64,000 nt of DNA from Dokdonella fugitiva. GTDB taxonomy: Bacteria; Pseudomonadota; Gammaproteobacteria; Xanthomonadales; Rhodanobacteraceae. The stretch spans positions 310,001 to 374,000 of the forward strand of contig NZ_JACGXL010000005.1 in NCBI RefSeq assembly GCF_014138265.1, in the 5' to 3' direction. Below the pieces are notes generated by a model. The model did no database searches, was not told the DNA's origin, and saw only the letters and a program-made list of their open reading frames with translations. Positions within the stretch are counted from its first letter, which is position 1; every line of letters begins with the position of its first letter. Positions 1 to 8,050 of this stretch are shown one piece after another. The translations under genes were made by a program, and so were the position numbers.

Positions 1-164
1 TGTTCGGTCGCGATGTGCCCGGCGTTGCCCCACGACGGCGCGATCCGCGCGCGATCGGGGTCGACGAGGGTCACGCGCGCGCCGCGCTGTTGCAGTGCGA
101 GCGCGCACGCATGGCCGACCACGCCGGCGCCGACGACCAGCACGGAATCCGAAGCAGGCGTCAT
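1..164 (-). CDS. FAD-dependent oxidoreductase, DadA-like (N-terminal fragment; probable D-hydroxyproline dehydrogenase)
   Basis: Only the first 54 codons are in the window; the gene runs off the left edge. The product opens with a Rossmann dinucleotide-binding motif (VLVVGAGVVGHACALALQQR, the GxGxxG fold) ending in an acidic strand end (TLVDPD), followed by PSWGNAGHIATE, which resembles the start of D-amino-acid dehydrogenase (DadA) family flavoproteins. Next to hydroxyproline epimerase, the Pyr4H2C deaminase homologue and KGSA dehydrogenase it fits the missing step, oxidation of cis-4-hydroxy-D-proline to 1-pyrroline-4-hydroxy-2-carboxylate. The family call rests on the motif, the substrate on context. 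The ATG at 164 is the only start in a good position. Confidence 0.7.
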   Translation of the reverse strand, partial: MTPASDSVLVVGAGVVGHACALALQQRGARVTLVDPDRARIAPSWGNAGHIATE

Positions 165-197
165 GTCGGTGCGTTCCCAGGGTGCTTCGGATCGAGC

Positions 198-1247
198 ATG
201 CTAGGCGCGGGAGCGCCGGCGGGCTATGCCGTAATCCGCATCCGCGGTGCGGATGCGGTGCAATTCCGGCGAGCATGCGGCTGCGATCATCCTGCGCATC
301 CACCGAACAGGGGGCGAGTCATCGACACGGGTCCGGCCATCCTCATCGGCGCACTGGTGCTGCTCTCCCTCGGCTATGCCGGGCGCTGGTTCGCGCTCGA
401 ACGACAGCGCGCGCGCGAGGCCGCCGGCATGCCGGCGCAGCCGCGCCGTCCCGGCGTGCTCGACCTCGCGACCGGCTTCGTCGCGAACTTCCTCGACACG
501 CTCGGCATCGGCTCGTTCGCGACCACCACGGCGATCTTCAAGCTGCGTGGCTGCGTGGCGGACGAACGCATTCCCGGCACGCTCAACGTCGGACATGCCT
601 TGCCGACGGTCGCGCAGGCGTTGATCTTCATCGCCGTGGTGAAGGTGGACCTCGTGACCTTGCTGGCGATGATCGCGGCTGCGGTCGCAGGCGCGTGGTG
701 CGGCGTCGGCGTCGTCTCGCGCCTGCCGCGGCGCGCGATCCAGATCGGCATGGGCGTCGCGCTGCTGGTCGCGGCGGCGTTGTTCGTGGCGACGAACCTC
801 GACTGGCTGCCCGGTGGCGGTGTCGCGCTCGGCTTGTCCGGCACGCGCTTGTGGTTCGCGGTCGCGGCGAACTTCCTGCTCGGCGCGTTGATGATGCTCG
901 GCATCGGCCTGTATGCGCCGTGCCTCATCCTCGTCAGCCTGCTCGGCATGGATCCGATCGCGGCGTTCCCGATCATGATGGGTGCGTGCGCGTTCCTCAT
1001 GCCGGTCGGCGGCGCGGCGTTCGTGCGCAGCGGCCGCTACGACCTGCGTGCCGCGCTCGGCCTCGTGCTGGGCGGCATCCCGGGCGTACTGCTCGCGGCG
1101 TTCGTGGTGAAGTCGTTGCCGGTGGTGTGGCTGCGCTGGCTGGTGGTCGTCGTGGTGCTCTACGCGGCGACGCAGATGCTCATGGCGGCGCGGCGTCGCC
1201 CGGCAGCTTCCGGTAATCGCGCGGCGTCACCCCGACCATCGCCTTGA
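198..1247 (+). CDS. TauE/SafE family sulfite-exporter-like permease
   Basis: A polytopic inner-membrane protein with about eight hydrophobic segments. The first begins at AILIGALVLLSL, and a conserved stretch, FVANFLDTLGIGSFATTTAI, is typical of the TauE/SafE (DUF81) family, whose members export or import small organic anions. The substrate is unknown. Its place inside a hydroxyproline locus makes transport of hydroxyproline or a pathway acid possible, but that is inference. The start is uncertain. The ATG at 198 adds a 41-residue non-hydrophobic leader with no obvious ribosome site. An AGGGGG at 309-314 sits six bases before an in-frame ATC at 321, exactly where the first membrane helix begins. 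The 3' end overlaps the convergent regulator by 68 bp. Confidence 0.75.
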   Translation: MLGAGAPAGYAVIRIRGADAVQFRRACGCDHPAHPPNRGRVIDTGPAILIGALVLLSLGYAGRWFALERQRAREAAGMPAQPRRPGVLDLATGFVANFLDTLGIGSFATTTAIFKLRGCVADERIPGTLNVGHALPTVAQALIFIAVVKVDLVTLLAMIAAAVAGAWCGVGVVSRLPRRAIQIGMGVALLVAAALFVATNLDWLPGGGVALGLSGTRLWFAVAANFLLGALMMLGIGLYAPCLILVSLLGMDPIAAFPIMMGACAFLMPVGGAAFVRSGRYDLRAALGLVLGGIPGVLLAAFVVKSLPVVWLRWLVVVVVLYAATQMLMAARRRPAASGNRAASPRPSP

Positions 1248-1908
1248 ACTGGCGACTGAACGCGCTCTGGTCGCTGAAGCCGCAGGCGAGGCCGATCGCG
1301 GCGATGGTGTCGTCGCCGCGCAGCTGCTGCATGGCCGCGTCGATGCGCAGGCGCGTGAGCCACTGCTGCGGCGTGAGGTGGAACACGCGGCGGAACTGGC
1401 GTTCGAGCTGCGACAGCGACAACCCCGCGAGTTCGGCCAGCGCCTGCATGCGCACGGTTTCGCCGTAGCGCGCTTCCATGCGGTCGAGCACGCGGCGCAG
1501 GCGCGCGTAGCCCGGATGGCGTCCGTCCGGTTGCGCGAGGTCGCGCGAAATGCCGATCAGTCCCGTCACCGTGCCGCCATCGCGCAGCGGCGTCTTGCGC
1601 GTGAGGCACCAGCCCGGTGCGCGATTGGGGAACACGTGCGTTTCGAGCTGGTCTTCGATCGCATGGCCGCGCAGCACGCGTCGATCCTGCGCGGCGTACG
1701 CTTCGCCGAGCCGGGCCGGGAACAGTTGCGTCGGCGTGCGTCCGATTACGTCCTCGCGGCGGCGCAGGCCGAGGCGCGAGACCAGCGTGAGGTTGGCGTG
1801 GGTGTAGCGGCCGGCGGTGTCCTTGAGGAAGAACACGACGTCGGGCAAGCCGTCGAACAACGCTTGCAGCGCATCGGCGTCCACGCGTGTCGGCGGAGCG
1901 GGGCTCAT
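1180..1908 (-). CDS. PAS domain-containing AraC-family transcriptional regulator
   Basis: A 242-residue cytoplasmic regulator. Residues about 10-125 form a PAS fold ([20 protein letters not shown], later [11 protein letters not shown]), and residues about 145-235 form an AraC double helix-turn-helix ending [23 protein letters not shown] sensing instead of the usual cupin is a less common AraC architecture. It is transcribed divergently from the hydroxyproline operon with an 80-bp gap, so it probably controls that operon, perhaps sensing a pathway metabolite or flavin/redox state. The start at 1908 was chosen because it directly precedes the PAS domain. The gap holds a CGCCATGGCG palindrome at 1934-1943. 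Confidence 0.85.
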   Translation of the reverse strand: MSPAPPTRVDADALQALFDGLPDVVFFLKDTAGRYTHANLTLVSRLGLRRREDVIGRTPTQLFPARLGEAYAAQDRRVLRGHAIEDQLETHVFPNRAPGWCLTRKTPLRDGGTVTGLIGISRDLAQPDGRHPGYARLRRVLDRMEARYGETVRMQALAELAGLSLSQLERQFRRVFHLTPQQWLTRLRIDAAMQQLRGDDTIAAIGLACGFSDQSAFSRQFKAMVGVTPRDYRKLPGDAAPP

Positions 1909-1988
1909 CGGCGGATTATGCCGATTTCCGCATCGCCATGGCGGGATCGCGGCTAGACCGGCGCGGCCGCGCGCCGCATCCTGCACGC

Positions 1989-2933
1989 ATGCACTCGATC
2001 GACTACATCGACTCCCACACCGGCGGCGAACCCACGCGCGTGGTGCTGTCGTCCGTGCCCGGCATGGACCGCGGCAGCCTGGCCGAACGTCGCGCCGCGT
2101 TCGCGCGCGAACATGATCGCTGGCGCAGCGCGATCGCCTGCGAACCGCGCGGTTCGGACACGATGGTCGGCGCGCTGCTGCTGCCGCCGGTCGAAACCGG
2201 ATCGGTCGCGTCGGTGCTGTTCTTCAACAACGTCGGCACGCTCGGCATGTGCGGCCACGGCACGATCGGCCTCGTGCGCACGCTCGCGCACCTCGGTCGC
2301 ATCGGCGTCGGCCGGCACGCGATCGACACGCCGGTCGGCACCGTCGTCGCCGAGCTGCACGACGACGGCCGTGTGTCGATCGACAACGTCGAAAGTTGGC
2401 GCCATGCGCGTGCCGTCGCCGTCGACGTGCCCGGCCATGGCCGCGTGCACGGCGACGTCGCCTGGGGCGGCAACTGGTTCTTCATCAGCAAGGACGCGCC
2501 GCTGCCGCTCGACTACGCACACTGGCGCGAACTCACGACCTACACCGAGGCGATCCGCACCGCGCTCGAATCGGCGGGCATCCGCGGCGAAGACGGCGCG
2601 GAGATCGATCACATCGAACTCAATGCCGCCGCGCAGGATCGCGCCAACCACGCGCGCAACTTCGTGCTCTGCCCGGGGCTCGCCTACGACCGCTCGCCGT
2701 GCGGCACGGGCCTCTCGGCCAAGCTCGCCTGCCTCGCCGCCGACGGCGACCTCGCGCCCGGCGCGATCGTGCGCATGGAGAGCGTGATAGGCAGCGTGTT
2801 CGAAGGCCGTTACGCCGACGCGGGCAACGGTCGCATTCGGCCGCGCATCAGCGGGCGCGCACACCTGATGGGCGAGGGCCGCCTGCTGATCGAAGACGAC
2901 GATCCGTTCGCCTGGGGCATCGATGCCCGTTGA
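1989..2933 (+). CDS. 4-hydroxyproline 2-epimerase (proline racemase family)
   Basis: A 314-residue cytosolic enzyme of the proline racemase superfamily. It interconverts trans-4-hydroxy-L-proline and cis-4-hydroxy-D-proline without a cofactor, by a two-base mechanism. Both catalytic cysteines are present: Cys88 in [11 protein letters not shown] and Cys238 in [12 protein letters not shown]. Family members with Cys/Cys are racemases or epimerases, while trans-3-hydroxyproline dehydratases carry Thr at the second site. The neighbouring deaminase and KGSA dehydrogenase favour hydroxyproline over proline. It is the first gene of a three-gene operon, followed after 55 bp by the DapA-family gene. 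The ATG at 1989 immediately precedes the conserved [16 protein letters not shown] start. Confidence 0.92.
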   Translation: MHSIDYIDSHTGGEPTRVVLSSVPGMDRGSLAERRAAFAREHDRWRSAIACEPRGSDTMVGALLLPPVETGSVASVLFFNNVGTLGMCGHGTIGLVRTLAHLGRIGVGRHAIDTPVGTVVAELHDDGRVSIDNVESWRHARAVAVDVPGHGRVHGDVAWGGNWFFISKDAPLPLDYAHWRELTTYTEAIRTALESAGIRGEDGAEIDHIELNAAAQDRANHARNFVLCPGLAYDRSPCGTGLSAKLACLAADGDLAPGAIVRMESVIGSVFEGRYADAGNGRIRPRISGRAHLMGEGRLLIEDDDPFAWGIDAR

Positions 2934-2988
2934 GCACGCCGCAGCTTTCGCATCCACTCCGACTGATTCCGTATCGAGAACGCACCCC

Positions 2989-3894
2989 ATGACCAAGGCA
3001 AGCTTCTGGCGCGGCGTCGTGCCCGCCATCACCACGCCGTTCGACGAACACGGCGCGGTCGACCACGCATTCCTCGCCGCGCACGCGAACGCGCTGATCG
3101 ACGCCGGCTGCACCGGCATCGTGCCGCTCGGGTCGCTCGGCGAAGGCGCCACGCTCGCGTTCGACGAGAAGCTCGCGATCGTGAAGACGCTGGTGCAGGC
3201 GATCGGCCACCGTGCCGCGGTGATCCCGGGCATCGCCGCGCTGTCCACCGCCGAAGCCGTGCGCCTCGCGCAAGCGTCGGAGCAGCTCGGCGCGCGCGGC
3301 CTGATGGCGCTGCCGCCGTACGTGTACTCGACCGACTGGCGCGAGATGGGCGCGCACATGCGCGCGGTGCTGCGCGCGACCAAGCTGCCGGTGTTGCTCT
3401 ACAACAACCCGGTCGCGTACAAGACCGACTTCACGCCCGAACACATCGCCGAACTCGCCGGCGAGTTCCCGCTGCTCGAGGCGGTGAAGGAATCGAGTTG
3501 CGACATCCGCCGCTTCGCCGGCATCCAGGCGTTGCTCGGCGATCGCCTCGACCTCATGGTGGGCATGGACGACGCGATCGTCGAAGGCGTGTCGATGGGT
3601 GCGGTCGGCTGGATCGCCGGCGTGGTCAACGCGTTCCCCGCGGAATCCGTTCGCTTGTACGAGATCGCGAGGAGCCAGGGTTCGGCCGCCGCGATGGGCC
3701 TCTACGCGTGGCTGCTGCCGCTGCTGCGCATGGACACGGTGCCGAAGTTCGTGCAGCTGATCAAACTGATGCAGGAGCGCGTCGGCCTCGGCAGCGAGCG
3801 CGTGCGCGCGCCGCGCCTGGTGGTGCAGGGCGCCGAGCGCGACGCGGCGTTGAAGGTGATCGACCACGCGATCGCGACGCGACCGACGGTGTGA
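2989..3894 (+). CDS. DapA-family lyase, probable 1-pyrroline-4-hydroxy-2-carboxylate deaminase
   Basis: A 301-residue TIM-barrel protein of the dihydrodipicolinate synthase/N-acetylneuraminate lyase family. The Schiff-base lysine is Lys167 (EAVKESS) and the conserved tyrosine is Tyr138 (LLYNNPVAYK). The usual GTTGE loop is changed to PLGSLGEG (residues 46-53), so it is not a housekeeping DapA. Between hydroxyproline epimerase and KGSA dehydrogenase it best fits the deaminase that converts Pyr4H2C to alpha-ketoglutarate semialdehyde plus ammonia (LhpC/HypD role). The family is certain; the substrate comes from gene context. The ATG at 2989 is preferred over an in-frame upstream start at 2923 that would overlap the epimerase. 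Confidence 0.88.
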   Translation: MTKASFWRGVVPAITTPFDEHGAVDHAFLAAHANALIDAGCTGIVPLGSLGEGATLAFDEKLAIVKTLVQAIGHRAAVIPGIAALSTAEAVRLAQASEQLGARGLMALPPYVYSTDWREMGAHMRAVLRATKLPVLLYNNPVAYKTDFTPEHIAELAGEFPLLEAVKESSCDIRRFAGIQALLGDRLDLMVGMDDAIVEGVSMGAVGWIAGVVNAFPAESVRLYEIARSQGSAAAMGLYAWLLPLLRMDTVPKFVQLIKLMQERVGLGSERVRAPRLVVQGAERDAALKVIDHAIATRPTV

Positions 3895-3914
3895 TCGTTT
3901 TGCAGGAGCCGGAG

Positions 3915-5492
3915 ATGGAACAGGTGTTGATCGCAGGTGAATGGCGCGCCTCTGCGGAGCCCGCCGGGAGCTTCCGTGCCGTCGATCCGACATCGGGCGA
4001 GGCGATCGGGCCCGCGTTCCCGCGCTCGGGCGCGCAGGACGTCGAAGACGCCGTCGCGGCGGCGACGGCGATCGCCGACGAACTCGCGGCGACGTCGCCC
4101 GCGACGATCGCCGCGTTCCTCGAACGCTACGCGGACGGCATCGACGCGGCGAAGCACGAACTCGTCGCCACCGCGCATGCGGAAACCGCCTTGCCGAGGA
4201 CGCCGCGCCTCGCCGACATCGAGCTGCCGCGCACGAGCGGGCAGTTGCGCCAGGCGGCGGCAGCCGTGCGTGCCTATGCGTGGACGCATCCGGTCATCGA
4301 CACGAAGGCCGGATTGCGTGCGCACTACGCGCCGCTGGGCAAACCCGTGCTGGTGTTCGGGCCGAACAATTTTCCGTTCGCGTTCAACGCGGTCGCGGGC
4401 AGCGATTTCGCATCCGCGATCGCGGCGCGCAATCCGGTGATCGCCAAGGCGCATCCGTCGCATCCGGCGACGAGCCGCCTGCTCGCGCGGATCGCGCACG
4501 AGGCCGTGCTCGGTGCGGGTTTGCCGGCGGCGAGCGTGCAACTGCTCTACGACATCGACGGCGCGCTCGGGTTGCGGCTCGCGGGCGATCGTCGCATCGG
4601 TGCGATCGGTTTCACCGGCAGCCGCAGCGGCGGGCTCGCGTTGAAGGCCGCGGCAGACCCGGCCGGTATCCCGATCTATGCCGAGATGTCGAGCGTGAAC
4701 CCGGTCTTCATCCTGCGCGGCGCCCTGCGCGAACGCGGCAGCGCGCTCGCGCAGGAGTATTTCGCGAGCGGCACGATGGGCAGTGGCCAGTTCTGTACCA
4801 ATCCCGGCGTCGTGATGGTGCCCGCGGGCGCCGAGGGCGACGCCTTCGTCGACGCCGCCGCCGCTCACTTCGCCGCGGCGGCGCCGGCCGTGCTGTTTTC
4901 CACGGGCGTGCAGAAGCACCTCGTCGACGGCGTAGCCGCGTTGCGCACCGCGGGTGCGGCCGTGGTGGCCGGCAAGGCCGCTGCCGAAGGCCCCGGCGCG
5001 CGCTATACGCCGAGCCTGCTCGCGGTGTCCGGTGCGGACTTCCTCGCGCAGGCGCGCGCGCTGCAGCAGGAAGCGTTCGGCCCGGTGTCGCTGGTCGTGC
5101 GCTACGCCGATGCGGCGCAGGCCGAAGCGATCGCGCGTGCCTTCGACGGCAACCTCACCGGCAGCCTGTTTACCGCGACCGATCACAGCGACGACGCCGA
5201 CGCCGCGCGCATCGCGGCCGCCTTGCGTCCGCGCGTGGGCCGCTTGATCAACGACAAGTGGCCGACCGGCGTCGCCGTCAGCGCCGCCATGCAGCACGGC
5301 GGCCCGTACCCCAGCACCAGCCATGCCGGTTTCACCTCGGTCGGCATGCCCGCCGCGATCCGCCGCTTCGCCGCGTTGCACGCCTACGACAATGTGCGGG
5401 ACGACCGCCTGCCGGCGGAGCTGCGCAATGCCAATCCGGGTGGCGTGCAGCGGCTCGTCGATGGCGCGTGGACGACGGTCGATATCGCCTGA
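3915..5492 (+). CDS. alpha-ketoglutaric semialdehyde dehydrogenase (aldehyde dehydrogenase family)
   Basis: A 525-residue NAD(P)-dependent aldehyde dehydrogenase, the final step of hydroxyproline breakdown, which oxidises 2,5-dioxopentanoate to 2-oxoglutarate. Visible motifs are the oxyanion/nucleotide-binding FGPNNFPFAFN (149-159), the FTGS loop at 233-236, general base Glu257 in YAEMSSVNP and nucleophile Cys294 in GSGQFCTNPG. The FGPNNFPFAF and QFCTNPG wording is typical of the KGSA dehydrogenase branch. It starts 20 bp after the deaminase with a GGAG just upstream of the ATG at 3915. Expression is likely shared with the two upstream genes. Confidence 0.9.
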   Translation: MEQVLIAGEWRASAEPAGSFRAVDPTSGEAIGPAFPRSGAQDVEDAVAAATAIADELAATSPATIAAFLERYADGIDAAKHELVATAHAETALPRTPRLADIELPRTSGQLRQAAAAVRAYAWTHPVIDTKAGLRAHYAPLGKPVLVFGPNNFPFAFNAVAGSDFASAIAARNPVIAKAHPSHPATSRLLARIAHEAVLGAGLPAASVQLLYDIDGALGLRLAGDRRIGAIGFTGSRSGGLALKAAADPAGIPIYAEMSSVNPVFILRGALRERGSALAQEYFASGTMGSGQFCTNPGVVMVPAGAEGDAFVDAAAAHFAAAAPAVLFSTGVQKHLVDGVAALRTAGAAVVAGKAAAEGPGARYTPSLLAVSGADFLAQARALQQEAFGPVSLVVRYADAAQAEAIARAFDGNLTGSLFTATDHSDDADAARIAAALRPRVGRLINDKWPTGVAVSAAMQHGGPYPSTSHAGFTSVGMPAAIRRFAALHAYDNVRDDRLPAELRNANPGGVQRLVDGAWTTVDIA

Positions 5493-5570
5493 ACGTTCCT
5501 GCGAGCGACGAGATAGTCGCTCCTGTCGTCCTGATACGATCGCGGCCTGCCGTCGCGAGGGGACGCGTCC

Positions 5571-6143
5571 GTGGAACAGTACGTGTATTGGCTGTCGCAA
5601 AGCCGCCTGCCGTTCGGCGTCGGCGTCACCGTCGCGTCGTGGGTGGTCCTGTTCGTCGTGAACCATGTGCTCGTCCGGCGCGCACGCGCGGAGAACGAGG
5701 CGCAGGCGACGGTCGTCATGGAAGGGAAGGCGATCCTGCGACGCGGTTCGCAGCCGTTGTTCGTGCTGCTGCAACTGCTGTTCGCGGCAGCGTTGTTCTT
5801 CGTGGCCGGCGTGCTCGGCGGCGTCGCTTTCACGTTCTTCGCGGGCGGGCAGCTCGTGTCGATCGCGTTTACGCTCGGCCTCAACCTGCAGAGCCTGCTC
5901 TCGGCGCGATCGCTGGTTCGCGACGGCGGCGCACGAGGCTCGCTCACGCTGTCGACCGACTACGTGTTCGCGCAGGGCGCGCAGCGCATGGCCGGCGCAG
6001 CGGTCACGAGCGCGCTGCTCGGCATCCTCATCGCGCATGCGGCGCCGCTTGGTGGGGCCTTGCTGCTCGGTTCTACCGCGGCCGGACTCCAGCGTCGTTC
6101 CCGCCAGGCGCGGGCTGCAGCCAACCGCATCGAGGGTCGATGA
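5571..6143 (+). CDS. hypothetical integral membrane protein
   Basis: A 190-residue protein I do not recognise. It has an N-terminal hydrophobic helix around residues 16-33, then a cytoplasmic-looking charged stretch, two or three further hydrophobic segments (roughly 62-110 and 140-170) and a basic C-terminus rich in Arg. No catalytic motif is visible. It follows the hydroxyproline operon by 78 bp on the same strand but shows no functional link to it. The start is an ATG context reading MEQYVYWL; the base before it is part of a GTG/ATG cluster, and no strong ribosome site is visible. Confidence 0.55.
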   Translation: MEQYVYWLSQSRLPFGVGVTVASWVVLFVVNHVLVRRARAENEAQATVVMEGKAILRRGSQPLFVLLQLLFAAALFFVAGVLGGVAFTFFAGGQLVSIAFTLGLNLQSLLSARSLVRDGGARGSLTLSTDYVFAQGAQRMAGAAVTSALLGILIAHAAPLGGALLLGSTAAGLQRRSRQARAAANRIEGR

Positions 6144-6211
6144 TGACCTCTGTACTGCGATCGTTCGCGGTCCTCTTCGGTTCGAAGCGCGGCGACTCGA
6201 TCGCCATCGCA

Positions 6212-6313
6212 GGAGCGGCTTCAGCCGCGAACGCGCCCCTGGCAAGGACGCGGTCGAGCATCGCGGCTTCCGCCGCTCCCACAGAGGTAGGTCATCGCGG
6301 CTGAAGCCGCTCC
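6212..6313. repeat. Cluster of three GGAGCGGCTTCAGCCGCGA-type palindromic repeats
   Basis: GGAGCGGCTTCAGCCGCGA (6212-6230) is the exact reverse complement of TCGCGGCTGAAGCCGCTCC (6295-6313). A degenerate third unit, TCGCGGCTTCCGCCGCTCC (6261-6279), lies between them. Each unit is itself partly self-complementary (CGGCTTCAGCCG). Such short GC-rich palindromes scattered between genes are characteristic of Lysobacterales genomes. Here they lie between convergent genes (ends at 6143 and 6342) and could form a large stem or act as terminators. Confidence 0.75.
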
Positions 6314-6341
6314 AACGGGAGGTCAGGAGGCCCGTTGGGGA

Positions 6342-6707
6342 TCAGGTGGCTGAATCGGGGCCGCCGCATTCCATCTGGCGCACTTCGCATTCGATGTTCC
6401 ACTCGTCGCCGTGCACCTTGAGGAAGCGCTCGGTCAGCTCGATCGCATGGTCGAGCGAGGTGGCTTCGAGCACCGCGAAGCCGCCGATCACTTCCTTCGA
6501 TTCGGTGAACGGGCCGTCGGTGAGCGAGAGCTTGCCGTGGGCGTTGCGCACGCGCTTGCCTTCGGCGGTCGGGCGCAGGCCCGCGGTGTCGACGAGCGTG
6601 CCTTCGCGCGTCATTTCCTCCATGAGCTTGCCCATGTCGGCCATGAGCTTCTCGCTCGGCACGAGGCCGCTGTTTTCGTTGATGCGGATCATCGACAGGA
6701 ATTTCAT
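6342..6707 (-). CDS. YciI/YCII-related family protein
   Basis: A 121-residue protein of the YCII-related (YciI) family, small ferredoxin-like dimeric proteins often encoded beside ECF sigma factors and sometimes called DGPF-domain proteins. The signature LTDGPFTESKEVIGGFAVLE is clear at residues about 62-81, and the start MKFLSMIRINENS is typical. The ATG at 6707 has a GGAG about nine bases upstream. No ECF sigma gene lies next to it here, so it is an orphan copy. The biochemical role of the family is poorly defined. Confidence 0.88.
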   Translation of the reverse strand: MKFLSMIRINENSGLVPSEKLMADMGKLMEEMTREGTLVDTAGLRPTAEGKRVRNAHGKLSLTDGPFTESKEVIGGFAVLEATSLDHAIELTERFLKVHGDEWNIECEVRQMECGGPDSAT

Positions 6708-6942
6708 CGGGTTTGCTCCGGGTTCGTGAAGGGGATGACGCCGGGCGTTTTCGCCGGCTTCGTCAGGACGACGAACGGGGAGAGGCGGAATCGACATGAG
6801 GCGCGACGAGCGGTCCCGGCGATGTCGGTCGCGCACAGGGTGCGCTCCTACCGGGTAGCCGCGACGATCCGCCGCCGCGGTCGCGGTCGCCTCGGCGCCC
6901 GATCCCGGTTAGGCTGCGACTCGCTTCCCCGCCCGGAATCCC

Positions 6943-7836
6943 ATGCCGACCTGGTTTCGCGCCGCGCTCGCGTTCGTCCCGATCGTCCTCAGCACGCTCG
7001 TGCACGTCGTGCCGCTGTTCGCGGTGACGCTGTTCAAGGCGCTGCTGCCGTTCGCGCCCGTGCGCCGCGCCTGCAATCCGCTGCTGACCGGCATCGCCGA
7101 GAGCTGGATCGGGTTCAACAGCCGCATGATCGACCTCTGCACATCCACGCGCTTCGTCGTGGACGAGCAGGCGAGCCTGCATCGCGACGGCCATTACCTC
7201 GTGCTCGCGAACCACCAGAGCTGGGTCGACATCCCGGTGCTGCAGAAATGCTTCAACCGGCGCATCCCGCTGCTGCGTTTCTTCCTCAAGAGCCAGCTGT
7301 TCTGGGTGCCGTTGATGGGGCTCGCGTGGTGGGCGCTCGATTTCCCGTTCATGAAGCGCTACACGCGCGAGCAGATCGGGAAGCGCCCGGAGCTCGCCGG
7401 GCGCGACATCGAGGCGACGCGGCGCGCCTGCGAGAAGTTCCGTTCGATTCCCGTGGCGGTCATGAACTTCGTCGAAGGCACGCGTTTCACGCCGGCGAAG
7501 CATACCGCGCAAGGGTCGCCGTACGCGCACCTGTTGAAACCGAAATCCGGCGGCGTCGCGTTCGTGATCGACGCGATGGGCGAGGGCTTGCAGGCGATCC
7601 TCGACGTGACGATCGCCTATCCCGACGGCAAGCCGACGATGCTGGACCTGTTCGGCGGGCGCATCCGCGAAGTGCGCATCGACGTGCGCGAACGAGCGAT
7701 CCCGCGCGAGTTCATCGGTGGCGACTACCAGAACGACGCCGCGTTCCGCGAGCGCTTCCAGGCGTGGATGAACGCGCTGTGGCAGGACAAGGACGCGACG
7801 CTTGCCAAGATGCTGGGGGAAGAGAGCAAAGCCTGA
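6943..7836 (+). CDS. 1-acyl-sn-glycerol-3-phosphate acyltransferase-like protein (YihG type)
   Basis: A 297-residue membrane-associated lysophospholipid acyltransferase. The catalytic HxxxxD box is His91-Gln-Ser-Trp-Val-Asp96 (ANHQSWVD), and the acceptor-phosphate motif FVEGTRFTP lies near residue 178. An N-terminal hydrophobic segment (about 8-35) anchors it in the inner membrane. The length, the FPFMKRYTREQI stretch and the overall wording match YihG-like enzymes, which acylate lysophosphatidic acid and can set membrane acyl composition. It stands alone, convergent with the DUF3147 gene, and the nested palindrome begins within its final codon. Confidence 0.88.
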   Translation: MPTWFRAALAFVPIVLSTLVHVVPLFAVTLFKALLPFAPVRRACNPLLTGIAESWIGFNSRMIDLCTSTRFVVDEQASLHRDGHYLVLANHQSWVDIPVLQKCFNRRIPLLRFFLKSQLFWVPLMGLAWWALDFPFMKRYTREQIGKRPELAGRDIEATRRACEKFRSIPVAVMNFVEGTRFTPAKHTAQGSPYAHLLKPKSGGVAFVIDAMGEGLQAILDVTIAYPDGKPTMLDLFGGRIREVRIDVRERAIPREFIGGDYQNDAAFRERFQAWMNALWQDKDATLAKMLGEESKA

Positions 7837-8029
7837 AACACGAAGGACACGAAGGACACGAAGGAAAAGCTAGGATTCAAAGATTGAAACACGGAGCACA
7901 CGGAGCACACGGAGGAAGAGCTTTCAAACCGTAAAGCTCTTCCTTGCCTTGCTTTCTCCGTGTGCTCCGTGTGCTCCGTGTTTCAAGCTTTTCCCTGATT
8001 TGCTTTTCCTTCGTGTCCTTCGTGTTTCA
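7834..8029. repeat. Nested palindrome built from CACGAAGGA and CACGGAGCA tandem repeats
   Basis: The outer arms are 7834-7870 (TGAAACACGAAGGACACGAA and on, three 9-base CACGAAGGA-type units) and 8002-8029, its reverse complement with one unit fewer. Inside lie second arms, 7884-7923 (three CACGGAGCA-type units followed by GGAAGAGCTTT) and 7933-7986, again reverse-complementary with a few extra bases. The element fills almost the whole gap between convergent genes (7836 and 8051) and is much lower in GC than its surroundings. It could act as a two-way terminator or be a relic of a mobile repeat. A degenerate copy is at 30575-30641. Confidence 0.85.
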
Positions 8030-8050
8030 ATCTTCGCTTCCGCCTTCCCG

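Noticed and set aside
2989..3894. Housekeeping dihydrodipicolinate synthase (lysine synthesis)
   Set aside because: The GTTGE loop is altered and the gene is locked into a hydroxyproline operon.
7841..8029. CRISPR-like array suggested by regular short repeats
   Set aside because: The units are 9 bases with no unique spacers and are arranged as nested inverted repeats, unlike CRISPR.
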